Source: Bacteroidia bacterium
GTDB lineage: Bacteria > Bacteroidota > Ignavibacteria > SZUA-365
Direction: 5' to 3'
NCBI GenBank assembly: GCA_027493955.1
Contig: JAOSJT010000001.1
Location: forward strand, 3,645,131-3,709,130
DNA: 64,000 nt
The notes beneath the pieces were generated by a model that ran no database searches, had not been told where the DNA came from, and saw nothing but the letters and a program-made list of their open reading frames with translations. This document shows positions 35,122 to 44,123 of the stretch, piece after piece. The position numbers and the translations under genes were made by a program. Position 1 is the first letter of the stretch. Every line of letters begins with the position of its first letter.

Positions 35122-35835
35122 ATGGAAGTAATACGACTCGAAGACGTGCATAAAACATATTCCGACAATGGAGTGCCGGTACACGCGCTGCGCGGAGTGC
35201 GTCTCAGCATCGCGCGGGGGGAATTCGTCGTCATCGCCGGTCCCTCGGGCTCCGGCAAGACGACGCTTCTGAACGTGATGGGCGCGCTCGATACGCCGAC
35301 CGAGGGAAAGGTGTATCTGGAGGGCAAAGCCATCAGCGAACTGCATCGCGGCGCCATCTCCGCCATCCGGCTGAAGAAACTGGGCTTCGTGTTTCAGGCC
35401 TACAATCTGATTCCCGTGCTCACGGCGCTGGAGAACATCGAGTTCTCCATGATGCTTCTGGGAATCGACACCGCCGAGCGACGCAGACGCGCGCTCGCGG
35501 TCATGGCGGAACTCGACATCGATCAGCTCGCGGACAAACGGCCCAACGAGATGAGCGGCGGACAGCAACAACGCGTGGCGGTGGCGCGCGCGATAGTCAA
35601 CAATCCCTCGATCATTCTCGCGGATGAACCCACGGCGAACCTGGATTCCGAGACCGGCGGAAATTTACTGGACCTGATGGAGCGCATGAACAGACAGCAC
35701 AATCTCACCTTCATTTTCTCCTCGCACGATCCGGAAGTGATTCGCCGGGCCCGGAGGTTGATCGTCCTGCATGACGGCCTGGTGTACAGGGACGAGAGCG
35801 GTCGAGAGATGCAGCAGGGAGTAGACGGTCATTGA
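35122..35835 (+). CDS. ABC transporter ATP-binding protein, LolD/MacB-type
   Basis: 237-residue ATPase. Walker A GPSGSGKTTLLNVMGALDTP (about residues 38-57), Q-loop in FVFQAYNLIPVLTALENIEF, signature MSGGQQQRVAVARA (Met in place of the usual Leu), Walker B IILADEPTANLDS, and H-loop SSHDPEV. It lacks membrane segments and should energise the two upstream permeases. Together with the LolA-like protein, the set resembles lipoprotein release and sorting (Lol) or a MacB-like exporter; the substrate is unproven. The terminator at 35907 ends the operon. Confidence 0.92.
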   Translation: MEVIRLEDVHKTYSDNGVPVHALRGVRLSIARGEFVVIAGPSGSGKTTLLNVMGALDTPTEGKVYLEGKAISELHRGAISAIRLKKLGFVFQAYNLIPVLTALENIEFSMMLLGIDTAERRRRALAVMAELDIDQLADKRPNEMSGGQQQRVAVARAIVNNPSIILADEPTANLDSETGGNLLDLMERMNRQHNLTFIFSSHDPEVIRRARRLIVLHDGLVYRDESGREMQQGVDGH

Positions 35836-35906
35836 GACACTGCTACCGGAGCAGGTGGGCAGGAGCGCGAAACCGTCTCTTTGACAGCAGATCTCAGGAA
35901 TACAGG

Positions 35907-35942
35907 AACGGGGAGGTCGCATGGCGGCGGCCTCCCCGTTTT
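35907..35942 (+). terminator. intrinsic terminator of the Lol-like operon
   Basis: AACGGGGAGG (35907-35916) pairs with CCTCCCCGTT (35931-35940), with a 14-base loop, and ends in TTTT. It is 72 bases beyond the ATPase stop and also lies near the end of the convergent minus-strand gene. Confidence 0.75.
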
Positions 35943-35994
35943 CATTGAGCTGTGGTGATGCTATAGGATCGTGCCCGGCGTAAGCGTAATCAGC

Positions 35995-36558
35995 TTACGG
36001 ATAAAACCGTATCCCCAGCGTGGGCATGATGTCGAAGCCGAAGCCGGGCACGAGGCCGATAATGGGATTGACTTCGAGGAAGATGTCCAGAGGTGTATTG
36101 CGGGGAATGATATTGAGACCGAAAGTGCCCTTGGCGGCCACGACAAGCTCATCGTCGCGGTCGTAATACCAGCGCTCCTCGATTTTCCCGCGCTTCCATT
36201 TGTAGAACACCCATCCATCCTTGTCGCCGAAGCCCAGCGCCGCACCCACACCGGCGTACATCACCACGATGCGGGAGTTGAAGGCGTCGTTGAAATGCCA
36301 GAGATAATCCCCGTGAATGTGCGGATTGCCGAGATAGCTGGCTCCGACCGCCAGATCCCAGGAATTCTCCCGGCTCGTCCAGAAGCGGAATGATACCGCT
36401 GTGGGTTCGCCAAGCTGAAAGCCGACACCAAAGGACTTGCCCTTGGGGCCCTGAGCATGCATTGAAGACGGAGCTCCGAACAGCAGAATGATAACGGTTG
36501 CGAAAAGGATGCTTGCGGCAGAGCGAACTGAGAGCGAAGCTGCTATATGCGCTTTCAT
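35995..36558 (-). CDS. outer-membrane beta-barrel-like protein
   Basis: 187 residues. A signal peptide (hydrophobic ILFATVIILLFGAPSSMHA, cut near AQ at about residue 34) is followed by beta strands typical of a small barrel (KSFGVGFQLGEPTAVSFRFW, SWDLAVGASYLG, VVMYAGVGAALGFGDK). The chain ends with Phe-Tyr-Pro after strand LGIRFYP. Start ATG 36558 has GAGG about 6 bases upstream; ATG 36561 is possible. No function is recognised. It follows mpl on the same strand with 106 bases between. Confidence 0.7.
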   Translation of the reverse strand: MKAHIAASLSVRSAASILFATVIILLFGAPSSMHAQGPKGKSFGVGFQLGEPTAVSFRFWTSRENSWDLAVGASYLGNPHIHGDYLWHFNDAFNSRIVVMYAGVGAALGFGDKDGWVFYKWKRGKIEERWYYDRDDELVVAAKGTFGLNIIPRNTPLDIFLEVNPIIGLVPGFGFDIMPTLGIRFYP

Positions 36559-36664
36559 CATATGCCTCGAAATTGGTGAACAGACCAAAACAATAACTAC
36601 GTTTTCGACGCGACTATGGTTCCTGTCCGGAATGCGGATAAGAAGGTCTCGCGTCGATTCACCG

Positions 36665-38098
36665 CTACGAGTAGGGAGTCTGTGTGCCGTCGCGTTGTTC
36701 GATACGTTGCCTGAGCAGCGCATGCGCTCCGCCGAAGCGGCCGTTGCTGCAGAGCGCGATCACGTCGCCGGGACGTGCGATGTCGGCTACCCACTCGACC
36801 ATTTCCGCCGCATCGGGAATGGAGCGGGCGAGCAAGCCGTGCGCTTCGAGGTCGCGTGCGACGCGGTCGGTGGACAGGCGCTCGTTCTCCGCATAGCGCT
36901 GGGGGCGGTCAATGGCGCCGATCACCGCGACGTCGGCCAGAGCCAGGGCGTCGGTGATCTCGTGCTGGTAAATGCTGCGCGTGGTGGTGTTGGAGCGCGG
37001 CTCGAAACAGGCAATGAGCCGGCGGCCGGGATATTTCTCCCGCAGAGCCGTGAGCGTGGCGCTCAAGGCTGTGGGATGATGCGCGAAGTCGTCTATCAGC
37101 GTAATGCCGCCATGCTCGGCGATCACTTCCATGCGCCGCTTGATGCTACGGAAGGTCGCAAAGCCGCGCTGTATTGCATCGTCGTCCGCGCCAAGATGCT
37201 TTGCGACGGCGATGGCCGCGAGGGCGTTGCGCACATTGAACTCGCCGGCCAGGGGAATCCTGAAACGGTACTCGTCCGCATGATTCTTGTCGAACATCGT
37301 GAACGCCGTCTGCCCGTCCATGAAGCGGATGTCGCGCGCGCGCAGCATGTTGCGGTAGCCGAAACCGAAGAGCAGCACGGGCGCGGGAGCGTCGTGCACC
37401 ACCTCCAGCACATGATGATCGTCGCCGTTGGCGAGAATGATGCCATTGTCCGGCACGAGATTGATGAACTGCCGGAAGCTCTTCTTCACCTGCGCGAGAT
37501 TGTCGAAAATGTCCGCGTGATCGAATTCTATGTTGTTGAGAACCGCCACATCGGGATGGTAGTGCACAAACTTCGAGCGCTTGTCGAAAAATGCCGTGTC
37601 GTACTCATCGCCCTCCGTCACGAACACGCCGCCGGCTTGCGCAGGACGACAGCCCATACCGAAATTTTCGGGTATGCCTCCGATGAGAAAGCCCGGTTTG
37701 CGACCGGCCGCTTCAAGCACCCACGCCGTGAGCGAGGATGTGGTGCTCTTGCCGTGCGTACCGGCAATCACCACACTGTTGCGGCCGCCTATCAGTTCCC
37801 CGCCCGCCAGCGCCGCCAGCGAGGTGTAGGGACGCCGCGAACGCAGCACCGCCTCGAGCTCCGCATTTCCGCGGCTTATCGCGTTGCCGACCACGATCAC
37901 CGTATCCTCCGCCAGTGCGTCGATGCGCGCAGCATCGAAGCCCTCGCTCCACTGTATTCCTCTCTGTTCGAGAAATGTGCTCATGGGAGGATACAGGGCG
38001 TTGTCGCTCCCGCTCACCGCATCCCCGCGCTGGCGGAGCGCCGCGGCCACCGAGGCCATTGCCGTTCCGCCGATTCCGATAAAATAAAATTGCTTCAT
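36665..38098 (-). CDS. mpl: UDP-N-acetylmuramate:L-alanyl-gamma-D-glutamyl-meso-diaminopimelate ligase (murein peptide ligase)
   Basis: 477-residue Mur ligase that reattaches recycled murein tripeptide to UDP-MurNAc. N-terminal Rossmann block FYFIGIGGTAMASVAAALR, ATP-binding loop VVIAGTHGKSTTSSLTAWV, and the Mpl hallmark EGDEYDTAFFDKRSKFVHY, which separates it from MurC. LNNIEFDHADIFDN and LIDDFAHHPTALSATL complete the family blocks. Full length with the start MKQFYFIG. Indicates cell-wall recycling. No other recycling gene lies in the window. Confidence 0.93.
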   Translation of the reverse strand: MKQFYFIGIGGTAMASVAAALRQRGDAVSGSDNALYPPMSTFLEQRGIQWSEGFDAARIDALAEDTVIVVGNAISRGNAELEAVLRSRRPYTSLAALAGGELIGGRNSVVIAGTHGKSTTSSLTAWVLEAAGRKPGFLIGGIPENFGMGCRPAQAGGVFVTEGDEYDTAFFDKRSKFVHYHPDVAVLNNIEFDHADIFDNLAQVKKSFRQFINLVPDNGIILANGDDHHVLEVVHDAPAPVLLFGFGYRNMLRARDIRFMDGQTAFTMFDKNHADEYRFRIPLAGEFNVRNALAAIAVAKHLGADDDAIQRGFATFRSIKRRMEVIAEHGGITLIDDFAHHPTALSATLTALREKYPGRRLIACFEPRSNTTTRSIYQHEITDALALADVAVIGAIDRPQRYAENERLSTDRVARDLEAHGLLARSIPDAAEMVEWVADIARPGDVIALCSNGRFGGAHALLRQRIEQRDGTQTPYS

Positions 38099-38356
38099 GT
38101 ATCCAATGTAGAGATGAGCCGGCTATCCGGCAAGGACTTGACGCATCCCCCTCATCCGCGTCACCATCCGCGTTAATCCGCGTCACTTGACATCGTGGGT
38201 AAACTCTGCTATTTTCCGAGTGTCGAATGTTCGTACAGTTTATCTGATGCGGAAGAAAATCATCCCGGACCTGTGGAGGAGGCGGATGACGCTTTCGTAC
38301 GCCTGTCTGTGCGTATCGACAGTCACACGATTCGAAATCACGCGAAAGGCGACCCC

Positions 38357-38725
38357 ATGGCGGATGCAAGCGAGTTCGGAAACATATTCGCGGAACTGCG
38401 GCTGATCTTTCGTTCGCTGGAGAGCAAGCTCGACATCATCAAAGACGATGCAGCGGAGTTTTGCGCCAATTCCCGAAAGCCGTGGTCGAACGGGAAGGAG
38501 TTGTACTTCGGCGGCGCGGTGATAAAAAAAAACTATGTCAGCTTTTATCTGATGCCGGTGTATATGTACCCGGATCTGCTGGACGGGACGACAGAGGCGC
38601 TGCGTAAGCGCATGCAGGGCAAGTCCTGCTTCAATTTCACGAAATACGACCGCCCGCTCATTCGTGAACTGGCGACATTGACCAAGGTGTCGTTCGAGCG
38701 CCTGAGGAATGAAGGATATGCCTGA
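38357..38725 (+). CDS. small conserved protein of unknown function
   Basis: 122 residues. The start MADASEFGNIFAELRLIFRS was chosen with AAAGG 7 bases upstream. The block KELYFGGAVIKKNYVSFYLM followed by PVYMYPDLLDGTTEALRKRM and QGKSCFNFTKYD is a pattern seen in a widespread conserved hypothetical family (possibly DUF1801-like; uncertain). No catalytic motif. Its stop is overlapped by the start of the dioxygenase-like gene, so the two are translationally coupled. Confidence 0.7.
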   Translation: MADASEFGNIFAELRLIFRSLESKLDIIKDDAAEFCANSRKPWSNGKELYFGGAVIKKNYVSFYLMPVYMYPDLLDGTTEALRKRMQGKSCFNFTKYDRPLIRELATLTKVSFERLRNEGYA

Positions 38726-39530
38726 TACACACAGCAGTGCAGCAAACGGCTTCGCCCCTGCGATTCGCACGCCGGTCCTGTTCATTGGTCACGGCTCGCC
38801 GATGAACGCCATTACCGACAGCGCGTATTCGGAGGCGTTGATTCGGCTCGGCACGGAACTCCCGCAACCCAAGGCGGTACTGGTCATTTCCGCGCACTGG
38901 ATCACCAGCGGTACACGCGTCACCTCCACCGTGCGCAATACGCAGCTGTTCGACTTTGCCGGATTCCCGGACGAGCTTTCACGCATCAAGTACACCCCGC
39001 CGGGGGACATCGCTCTCGCGGAGCGTATCTGCGACATGCTCGCACCGCAGGCCACCTGCGACCAGTTTCGCCCCATAGATCATGGTTGTTGGACGGTACT
39101 GAGCCGAATGTATCCCGATGCGGAAATTCCCGTGCTGCAATTGAGTCTGGACGCGAAGGCGGCTGTTCACGCGCATGTCGCGCTCGGCGCCCGCTTGAGT
39201 CCGCTGCGCGAACGTGGTGTGCTGATCGTTGCCAGTGGCAATCTCTGTCACGCCCTCGGTGCGCTGCAGCCGGAGCCCGAAGCACCTCCGCCGCGCTGGG
39301 TGACCGACTTCGACGCGGCGGTGGCGGACGCCATAGAGTCGGACAAGCAGGAGGTACTCACCGCCTATGAGCGCCTCCCCTTCGCCGAGCGCGCCATCCC
39401 CGAATCTTCCCACTATCTTCCCTTGCTCTATATTCTCGGCCTCCGCCGCCCCGACGACGACCTGCGCTGGATATACAGCGAGTTCGAGCACGGGAGTGTG
39501 TCCATGAGGAGTTTTCTGCTGGCGGGGTGA
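38709..39530 (+). CDS. class III extradiol dioxygenase, DODA/YgiD type
   Basis: 273 residues related to 4,5-DOPA-extradiol-dioxygenase and E. coli YgiD (LigB superfamily). The metal-binding blocks PVLFIGHGSPMN (His), VLVISAHWITSG (His) and later IDHGCWTVL and ASGNLCHALG match the family. These enzymes bind Zn or Fe and open catechol rings, though YgiD-like members have poorly known substrates. Start is ATG 38709, or 38718 with AAGGA just upstream; it overlaps the previous gene by 17 bases. Substrate unknown. Confidence 0.85.
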   Translation: MKDMPDTHSSAANGFAPAIRTPVLFIGHGSPMNAITDSAYSEALIRLGTELPQPKAVLVISAHWITSGTRVTSTVRNTQLFDFAGFPDELSRIKYTPPGDIALAERICDMLAPQATCDQFRPIDHGCWTVLSRMYPDAEIPVLQLSLDAKAAVHAHVALGARLSPLRERGVLIVASGNLCHALGALQPEPEAPPPRWVTDFDAAVADAIESDKQEVLTAYERLPFAERAIPESSHYLPLLYILGLRRPDDDLRWIYSEFEHGSVSMRSFLLAG

Positions 39531-39546
39531 ACGCGAAATAGTCTCT

Positions 39547-39644
39547 GGTAAAGGGTGAAGAGTGAAGGGCTCTAAAGCCGCTGGAGAAGGCGGGGGGACT
39601 TTCAGACCCCTTCACCCTTTACCCTTTACCCTTCACCCTTTACC
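39547..39644. repeat. heptad repeat with long inverted repeat (telomere-like text)
   Basis: GGTAAAGGGTGAAG at 39547-39560 is the exact reverse complement of CTTCACCCTTTACC, which occurs at 39610-39623 and again at 39631-39644. The right side is a tandem array of CCCTTTA/CCCTTCA heptads (about five units). It can fold as a long hairpin after the dioxygenase gene. It lies between that gene and a T9SS gene. Confidence 0.75.
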
Positions 39645-39740
39645 GTATCCCCTCTCTTCGCATGCCCTTCGGTGCCGTCTTGCTTGTTCCGACGATCCTG
39701 ACTCACTTACGACACTCAGGATAACGGAGGAGAGTATCTT

Positions 39741-41606
39741 ATGAACCTGTCGCATTGTCGTTTTCACGTTGTTGCCGCCATTCTGACCGTGTTTTCCCTG
39801 CACACGGGCAGCGCACAAGTGCCCGCGAATACCTTCCTCCCCATTTGTCTGGGGGACGCGTCGTCGTGGATCGTTGTACAGCAGAATCTGCAACGGAAGC
39901 AATACGACCCGGTCTGTGTGCAAACGCACACCATAGAGCGCGATACCGTCATCGGTGGATCGCGCTATTTCGCGGGCCTGTTCCCAGAGGAGTGCCTTCT
40001 CCCTGTCGGTTGGATGCGCAGCGATTCGGCTGGGCTCTTTCTCCGGACGGGAGATTCCGATTCTCTTGTTATCCCGGCTTTTGCTGCGCGTCTGACGCCC
40101 TTGCTTGGCGGGGTCGTGATTGATACTCACGCAGTGCAGACACTCTCGGGTCCCGCACGGGCGTACAGGGTAACCCGGAGGGAGGGAAATGTTGACCTGA
40201 GCTGGGTGTGGGTTTCGGGTATCGGTTTATGGGAATTCGTAAAAACCGAGGATTCGCGCAGGCGGTGGATCTACAGCTATATATCAGGTCAGCGCTGTGC
40301 TACAGGTCCCGCCACGGATCCCGTTGCTATCGAGGTCCCTCTCCGAGCGGGGGATGTGCTGGTACACCATCGCTCGATATCCTCAACGCAGCGAGAGGAG
40401 TTCCAGATTCAGGGCTCGCGAATGACCGGGATCGGGACACATTGGATCGGCAGCCCGGGGCCAACAATTCTCCAGACCAGAAACACCTTTTTTACGGCAT
40501 CTGTGTCTGCTCGCGGTATGGTCGAATACACTGTCGGAGGGATTTCGAAAATCGAATACTATCCGGCGTTTATCCCCGCGACGGATACCGTTCTGATTGA
40601 TCTTATTCCACGACGGGTTGTTGCCCGTTTTGATACGGTCGTGTTTTCAGAGTTAGTCAGGGCATTCACGCTGGAATGGATAGACAGAGGAAGTCTGCAG
40701 CGCATGACTATTGCGGATCGATTCGGCGTTGTGTACGAAGAACGAAGCGGGACCACCGCATCTCTGCACAGTGCTGTCGTCGATGGACGGAAATGGAACC
40801 GCTCCACCGATCGTCGACGCTACCTTCCCGTGTGCAAAGGCAGCGTGATTGAATATACCGCCAGAAATAAGAAAGTGAGCACCGTTGCGAAAGGCGTGCT
40901 GAACCGGGATACGCTCATCAATGGTCGCGAGTATATCTATCTGGACATACCCGGAATCAGGGTCGATTCTTCCGTTCTGATCAAGCATAAACTCAACGGG
41001 TGGATGCGTGAGGAAGACGACGGTCTGTATGGCGTTAATGATTCGCTTATCCTGCCATTCACTGCGGATCTCGGCGATGCCACCCCTACTGGTATTGTCA
41101 CGGAGTTGCGAACCCGGTTCATCCACGGACAGGAGCGCGTTATGATGGTGGTGAACGATTACAATCACCATTTCATTCGCAATGATACGCTTGTCGAGGG
41201 GATAGGTCTTCTGGGAAGCTACGAAGATTTGTATATCCCGGGGGAATCGGGATTCACGGAAAACTGGAATTTCATCGGTGGAGTCATTTGCGGGGAAGTA
41301 ATCGGTGCGACGCTTGGAAGCGACGATGCAGCGTTGATTCCATCCGGTATTGAACTTTCATTCTACCCGAATCCGCTGCGCGCCGGTCAAGGTACTGCGC
41401 TGCTGGACGTCCGCTCGCAGAGCTTCAGGCACGGAAGAATCGCTGTCGTCGATGTGCTCGGCCGTGTGTGGTTCAGCGGCGATATAGAACTGCATCCAGG
41501 ACAGAACTCCATCACTCTTCCAGTTTCCTCGCTCGGACCGGGAAGCTATGTTGTCTCGCTGACGGTTGGAGATGAAAACGCAACAACCACTCTGATGGTG
41601 CGTTGA
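39741..41606 (+). CDS. T9SS-type secreted protein, tandem paralogue 1
   Basis: 621 residues. Signal peptide (FHVVAAILTVFSLHTGSAQ). Two similar halves: first half with LPICLGDASSWIVV and GWMRSDSAGLFLRTGDSDSL; second half from about residue 355 with LPVCKGSVIEYT and GWMREEDDGLYGVNDSLILP. Each half has a turn like GIGLWEF/GIGLLGSYED. The C-terminal sorting domain reads LSFYPNPLRAGQ, then VVDVLGRVWFSG, ending TTLMVR. GGAGGAG precedes the ATG. Two homologous genes follow directly. Function of the body domain unknown; probably surface-exported. Confidence 0.75.
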   Translation: MNLSHCRFHVVAAILTVFSLHTGSAQVPANTFLPICLGDASSWIVVQQNLQRKQYDPVCVQTHTIERDTVIGGSRYFAGLFPEECLLPVGWMRSDSAGLFLRTGDSDSLVIPAFAARLTPLLGGVVIDTHAVQTLSGPARAYRVTRREGNVDLSWVWVSGIGLWEFVKTEDSRRRWIYSYISGQRCATGPATDPVAIEVPLRAGDVLVHHRSISSTQREEFQIQGSRMTGIGTHWIGSPGPTILQTRNTFFTASVSARGMVEYTVGGISKIEYYPAFIPATDTVLIDLIPRRVVARFDTVVFSELVRAFTLEWIDRGSLQRMTIADRFGVVYEERSGTTASLHSAVVDGRKWNRSTDRRRYLPVCKGSVIEYTARNKKVSTVAKGVLNRDTLINGREYIYLDIPGIRVDSSVLIKHKLNGWMREEDDGLYGVNDSLILPFTADLGDATPTGIVTELRTRFIHGQERVMMVVNDYNHHFIRNDTLVEGIGLLGSYEDLYIPGESGFTENWNFIGGVICGEVIGATLGSDDAALIPSGIELSFYPNPLRAGQGTALLDVRSQSFRHGRIAVVDVLGRVWFSGDIELHPGQNSITLPVSSLGPGSYVVSLTVGDENATTTLMVR

Positions 41607-42149
41607 GCGACATTCGGGATCCCGGCACCCTGGCTTCCGGCAATACAGAGCCTGCAACACCGGTGATGCGCATGGCACACAGCAGCGGAGCGATGCGGCG
41701 TCATCCGCCACAAGGTGAGGTGTAGATCGGTAATGCTTCTCGGTGTCGTCCGCACGAGTCACCAATTACGAGGTACGGTTCCTTGCGTCGCAGGACGCTG
41801 AACCTGTTTTGTGATGAAAAGGTCGGGAGCAACGGTTCTCACATGCGGCAGCATCGCGATGATCGCTGGCTCGTTGTAATTTCCGGGGTAGCGACGAAAG
41901 TGATCTGCCTCAGGCAGGGGAAAGCAAGGGAGGAGAAAAAGGAGGGTGGGAGTTGTGGCATGGAAGGCGTCGCGACTGAGGCCTCTTGACTTCCAGTAAA
42001 AGTGTTTCTAAGTTACCATGAACCTGATATCGGATGAGGGCATCGTATGATCTGTTTTCCCGCATTCCCGAATTGCGATCACGCATCCCCCCGCCGATGC
42101 CGGCCCACTGTATCCCGCTTCATTATTACGTAGCGTTCACAGGTGACGT
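41607..42149. other. 543 bases without a supported gene
   Basis: Between paralogues 1 and 2. No frame with a ribosome site and protein-like composition. Some purine-rich stretches (GGGGAAAGCAAGGGAGGAGAA near 41920) but no repeat or terminator was recognised. Confidence 0.4.
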
Positions 42150-43994
42150 ATGCGAAACAACTCACGATTTGTGCTGCTACTTTCCTGCTTCCTGATGCTG
42201 GCTGTCAAGCAGGAGCTCATGGCCCAGAAGTTCCCCTGGTCATTCATGCCCATGTGCGCGAACGATCAGCATTGGTATATCAGTGTATCGGATTCCGGCA
42301 AGGGCCAGGGCCACACGCTGCCTGTGTTTGCCTCCATGCGCATCGGACGCGATACGCTCATGAATACGCGGCGATATTACTACGTGACCTTCCCGCCCGA
42401 GATCGGTATCGACGAAGGCTGGATGCATGCGGACAGCGCCGGACTGTATGTATGGACGGGAAGCGGCGACCTTCGTCTCATTCCGTCATGGGTCAGCCTG
42501 GGCGAAACCATCAACGGCGGCAAGGTTACACAGGTGACCTTCGTGCCTACGCCCTTTGGAGACGCCCGCTCGTTTACCATAGAAAAAGGCGGAAAACGCA
42601 GCACCTGGACCGACGGTATCGGTCTCTGGAGCTTTGATCGTATCCACGGCGGATATTACAAACCGTTTACATGGATTGCCAGAAACACCTGCGGGTCGGG
42701 TGCGTCGCACGAGCCAGCGGGTTTCCTCGCACCAATGCGTGACGGCGACATCCTTGTCCACCGCCTCAGCTCGGAGCAGCAACCCGATCTCGGCTTTCAG
42801 ATTTTGAGCGCCAGAAAGGGAACTGACGGCAATGAATGGATAGCAGCAGCATCCATGCCCGATGGTCGTCGGGAGAACAGAAACTTCCGGATCGGCATCA
42901 CGCCTGCGGGTATGCTCCATTATGAGGGGAATGACCGAAACGGAGTGCAGCCGCGTTTCGATCACTACCCGGCGTATCTTCCGCCGCTGGACGAGTTGAC
43001 CATCGGGTCGGACCTGATGCGCATTGTCTCCCGCTTTGATACCACCATATTTTCCGAGTCGGTCACCGCGTTTACCATGGTCGGCGCCAAAAGCGGTGTG
43101 GACAGAGTCATGACCATCGCGGATCGCTTCGGCCTCGTGTACGAGCGTGTACAGGGTCTCGAAACCATTTTGCACAGCGCCGTCGTGGCCGGAATAAAAT
43201 ATAACCGATCTCAAACACCGAGACGATTCCTCCCGCTCTGTCCCGCCAGCACCTATGCTTATAGGAGGATCGGTCCGGTAACGAATGACGTCGTGATGAC
43301 CAGTATGCTGGATACCATCGCGCAAGGTCTTCCATTTGTGCATTTCGGCATCCCCGCCATGCCTGGCAAGGGCGGATTCAGCGTGGTACACGCATTCGAT
43401 GGTTTACTCCGGGAGGTGATGGCCGGTGTCGTCAACGAGAACGGAGAATTGTTGCTCCCCGCCGCGGTCGATCTTGGGGACCGCATCCCGACAGGAATCG
43501 CTGTCGCCACCGGGCAGATGGAGGTGTTCGGGGCGAAACGGCATTTTCTCACTACGGTTGACATCGGCAAGAGCGGATTTCGGGTCGATACGCTCATCGA
43601 CAATATCGGCCTGTATTCGACGTACGTGAGTGAGGATTTCATCGGCACGTTCTCGTGGCGTCTTCTCGGTGGAGATATTTGCGGAAACCGGGTGGGCGTC
43701 ACCTCCGGCACGACAGAAGCTTACGCTCCGACCGAGTCTCTTGATTTGCGTCTGTATCCGAATCCGGCCACAGTCGGCAGCACCGTCCATATCGGCGCAT
43801 GGTCCGAAGTCCATGCACATGCGCGACTGTTGATACATGACATGTTGGGCAGGGTTGTGACGGATGAAAGCGTAACGCTTGTCCCCGGTATGAACATCCA
43901 TCTCCGGAACAGTGGCGGCTTTGCTCCCGGAATGTATATCGTGTCTCTGACAAACAGCGCGGCGCATGTCTCCGCTCTTTTGCAACTCCGCTGA
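42150..43994 (+). CDS. T9SS-type secreted protein, tandem paralogue 2
   Basis: 614 residues with signal peptide FVLLLSCFLMLAVKQELMAQ. Same architecture as its neighbours: FMPMCANDQHWYISV at the start, YYVTFPPEIGIDEGWMHADS, GIGLWSFDRI, then the second half with FLPLCPASTYAYRRI and IPAMPGKGGFSVVHAFDGLL. The sorting domain reads LRLYPNPATVGSTVHIG, then ending VSALLQLR. An AGGTGA ribosome site precedes the ATG. The body also shares DTTIFSESVTAFTMVGAKSG and ADRFGLVYE with paralogues 1 and 3. Confidence 0.75.
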   Translation: MRNNSRFVLLLSCFLMLAVKQELMAQKFPWSFMPMCANDQHWYISVSDSGKGQGHTLPVFASMRIGRDTLMNTRRYYYVTFPPEIGIDEGWMHADSAGLYVWTGSGDLRLIPSWVSLGETINGGKVTQVTFVPTPFGDARSFTIEKGGKRSTWTDGIGLWSFDRIHGGYYKPFTWIARNTCGSGASHEPAGFLAPMRDGDILVHRLSSEQQPDLGFQILSARKGTDGNEWIAAASMPDGRRENRNFRIGITPAGMLHYEGNDRNGVQPRFDHYPAYLPPLDELTIGSDLMRIVSRFDTTIFSESVTAFTMVGAKSGVDRVMTIADRFGLVYERVQGLETILHSAVVAGIKYNRSQTPRRFLPLCPASTYAYRRIGPVTNDVVMTSMLDTIAQGLPFVHFGIPAMPGKGGFSVVHAFDGLLREVMAGVVNENGELLLPAAVDLGDRIPTGIAVATGQMEVFGAKRHFLTTVDIGKSGFRVDTLIDNIGLYSTYVSEDFIGTFSWRLLGGDICGNRVGVTSGTTEAYAPTESLDLRLYPNPATVGSTVHIGAWSEVHAHARLLIHDMLGRVVTDESVTLVPGMNIHLRNSGGFAPGMYIVSLTNSAAHVSALLQLR

Positions 43995-44123
43995 GCGGAG
44001 AACGGCGTTCAGATCACGGAGCCACGGGAAGGACAAGCAATGATCAAGGAGCTGGATATGGAAACAACAGTACGTGACGCTATCGGACAACAGAGAGCAT
44101 GTCTCATCGTACCCGGACGGATA

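Noticed and set aside
36488-38176. 562-codon plus-strand frame opposite mpl
   Set aside because: Antisense shadow; mpl on the minus strand has unambiguous Mur-ligase motifs.
39610-39644. CRISPR array
   Set aside because: Heptads are contiguous without spacers; they form a tandem repeat.
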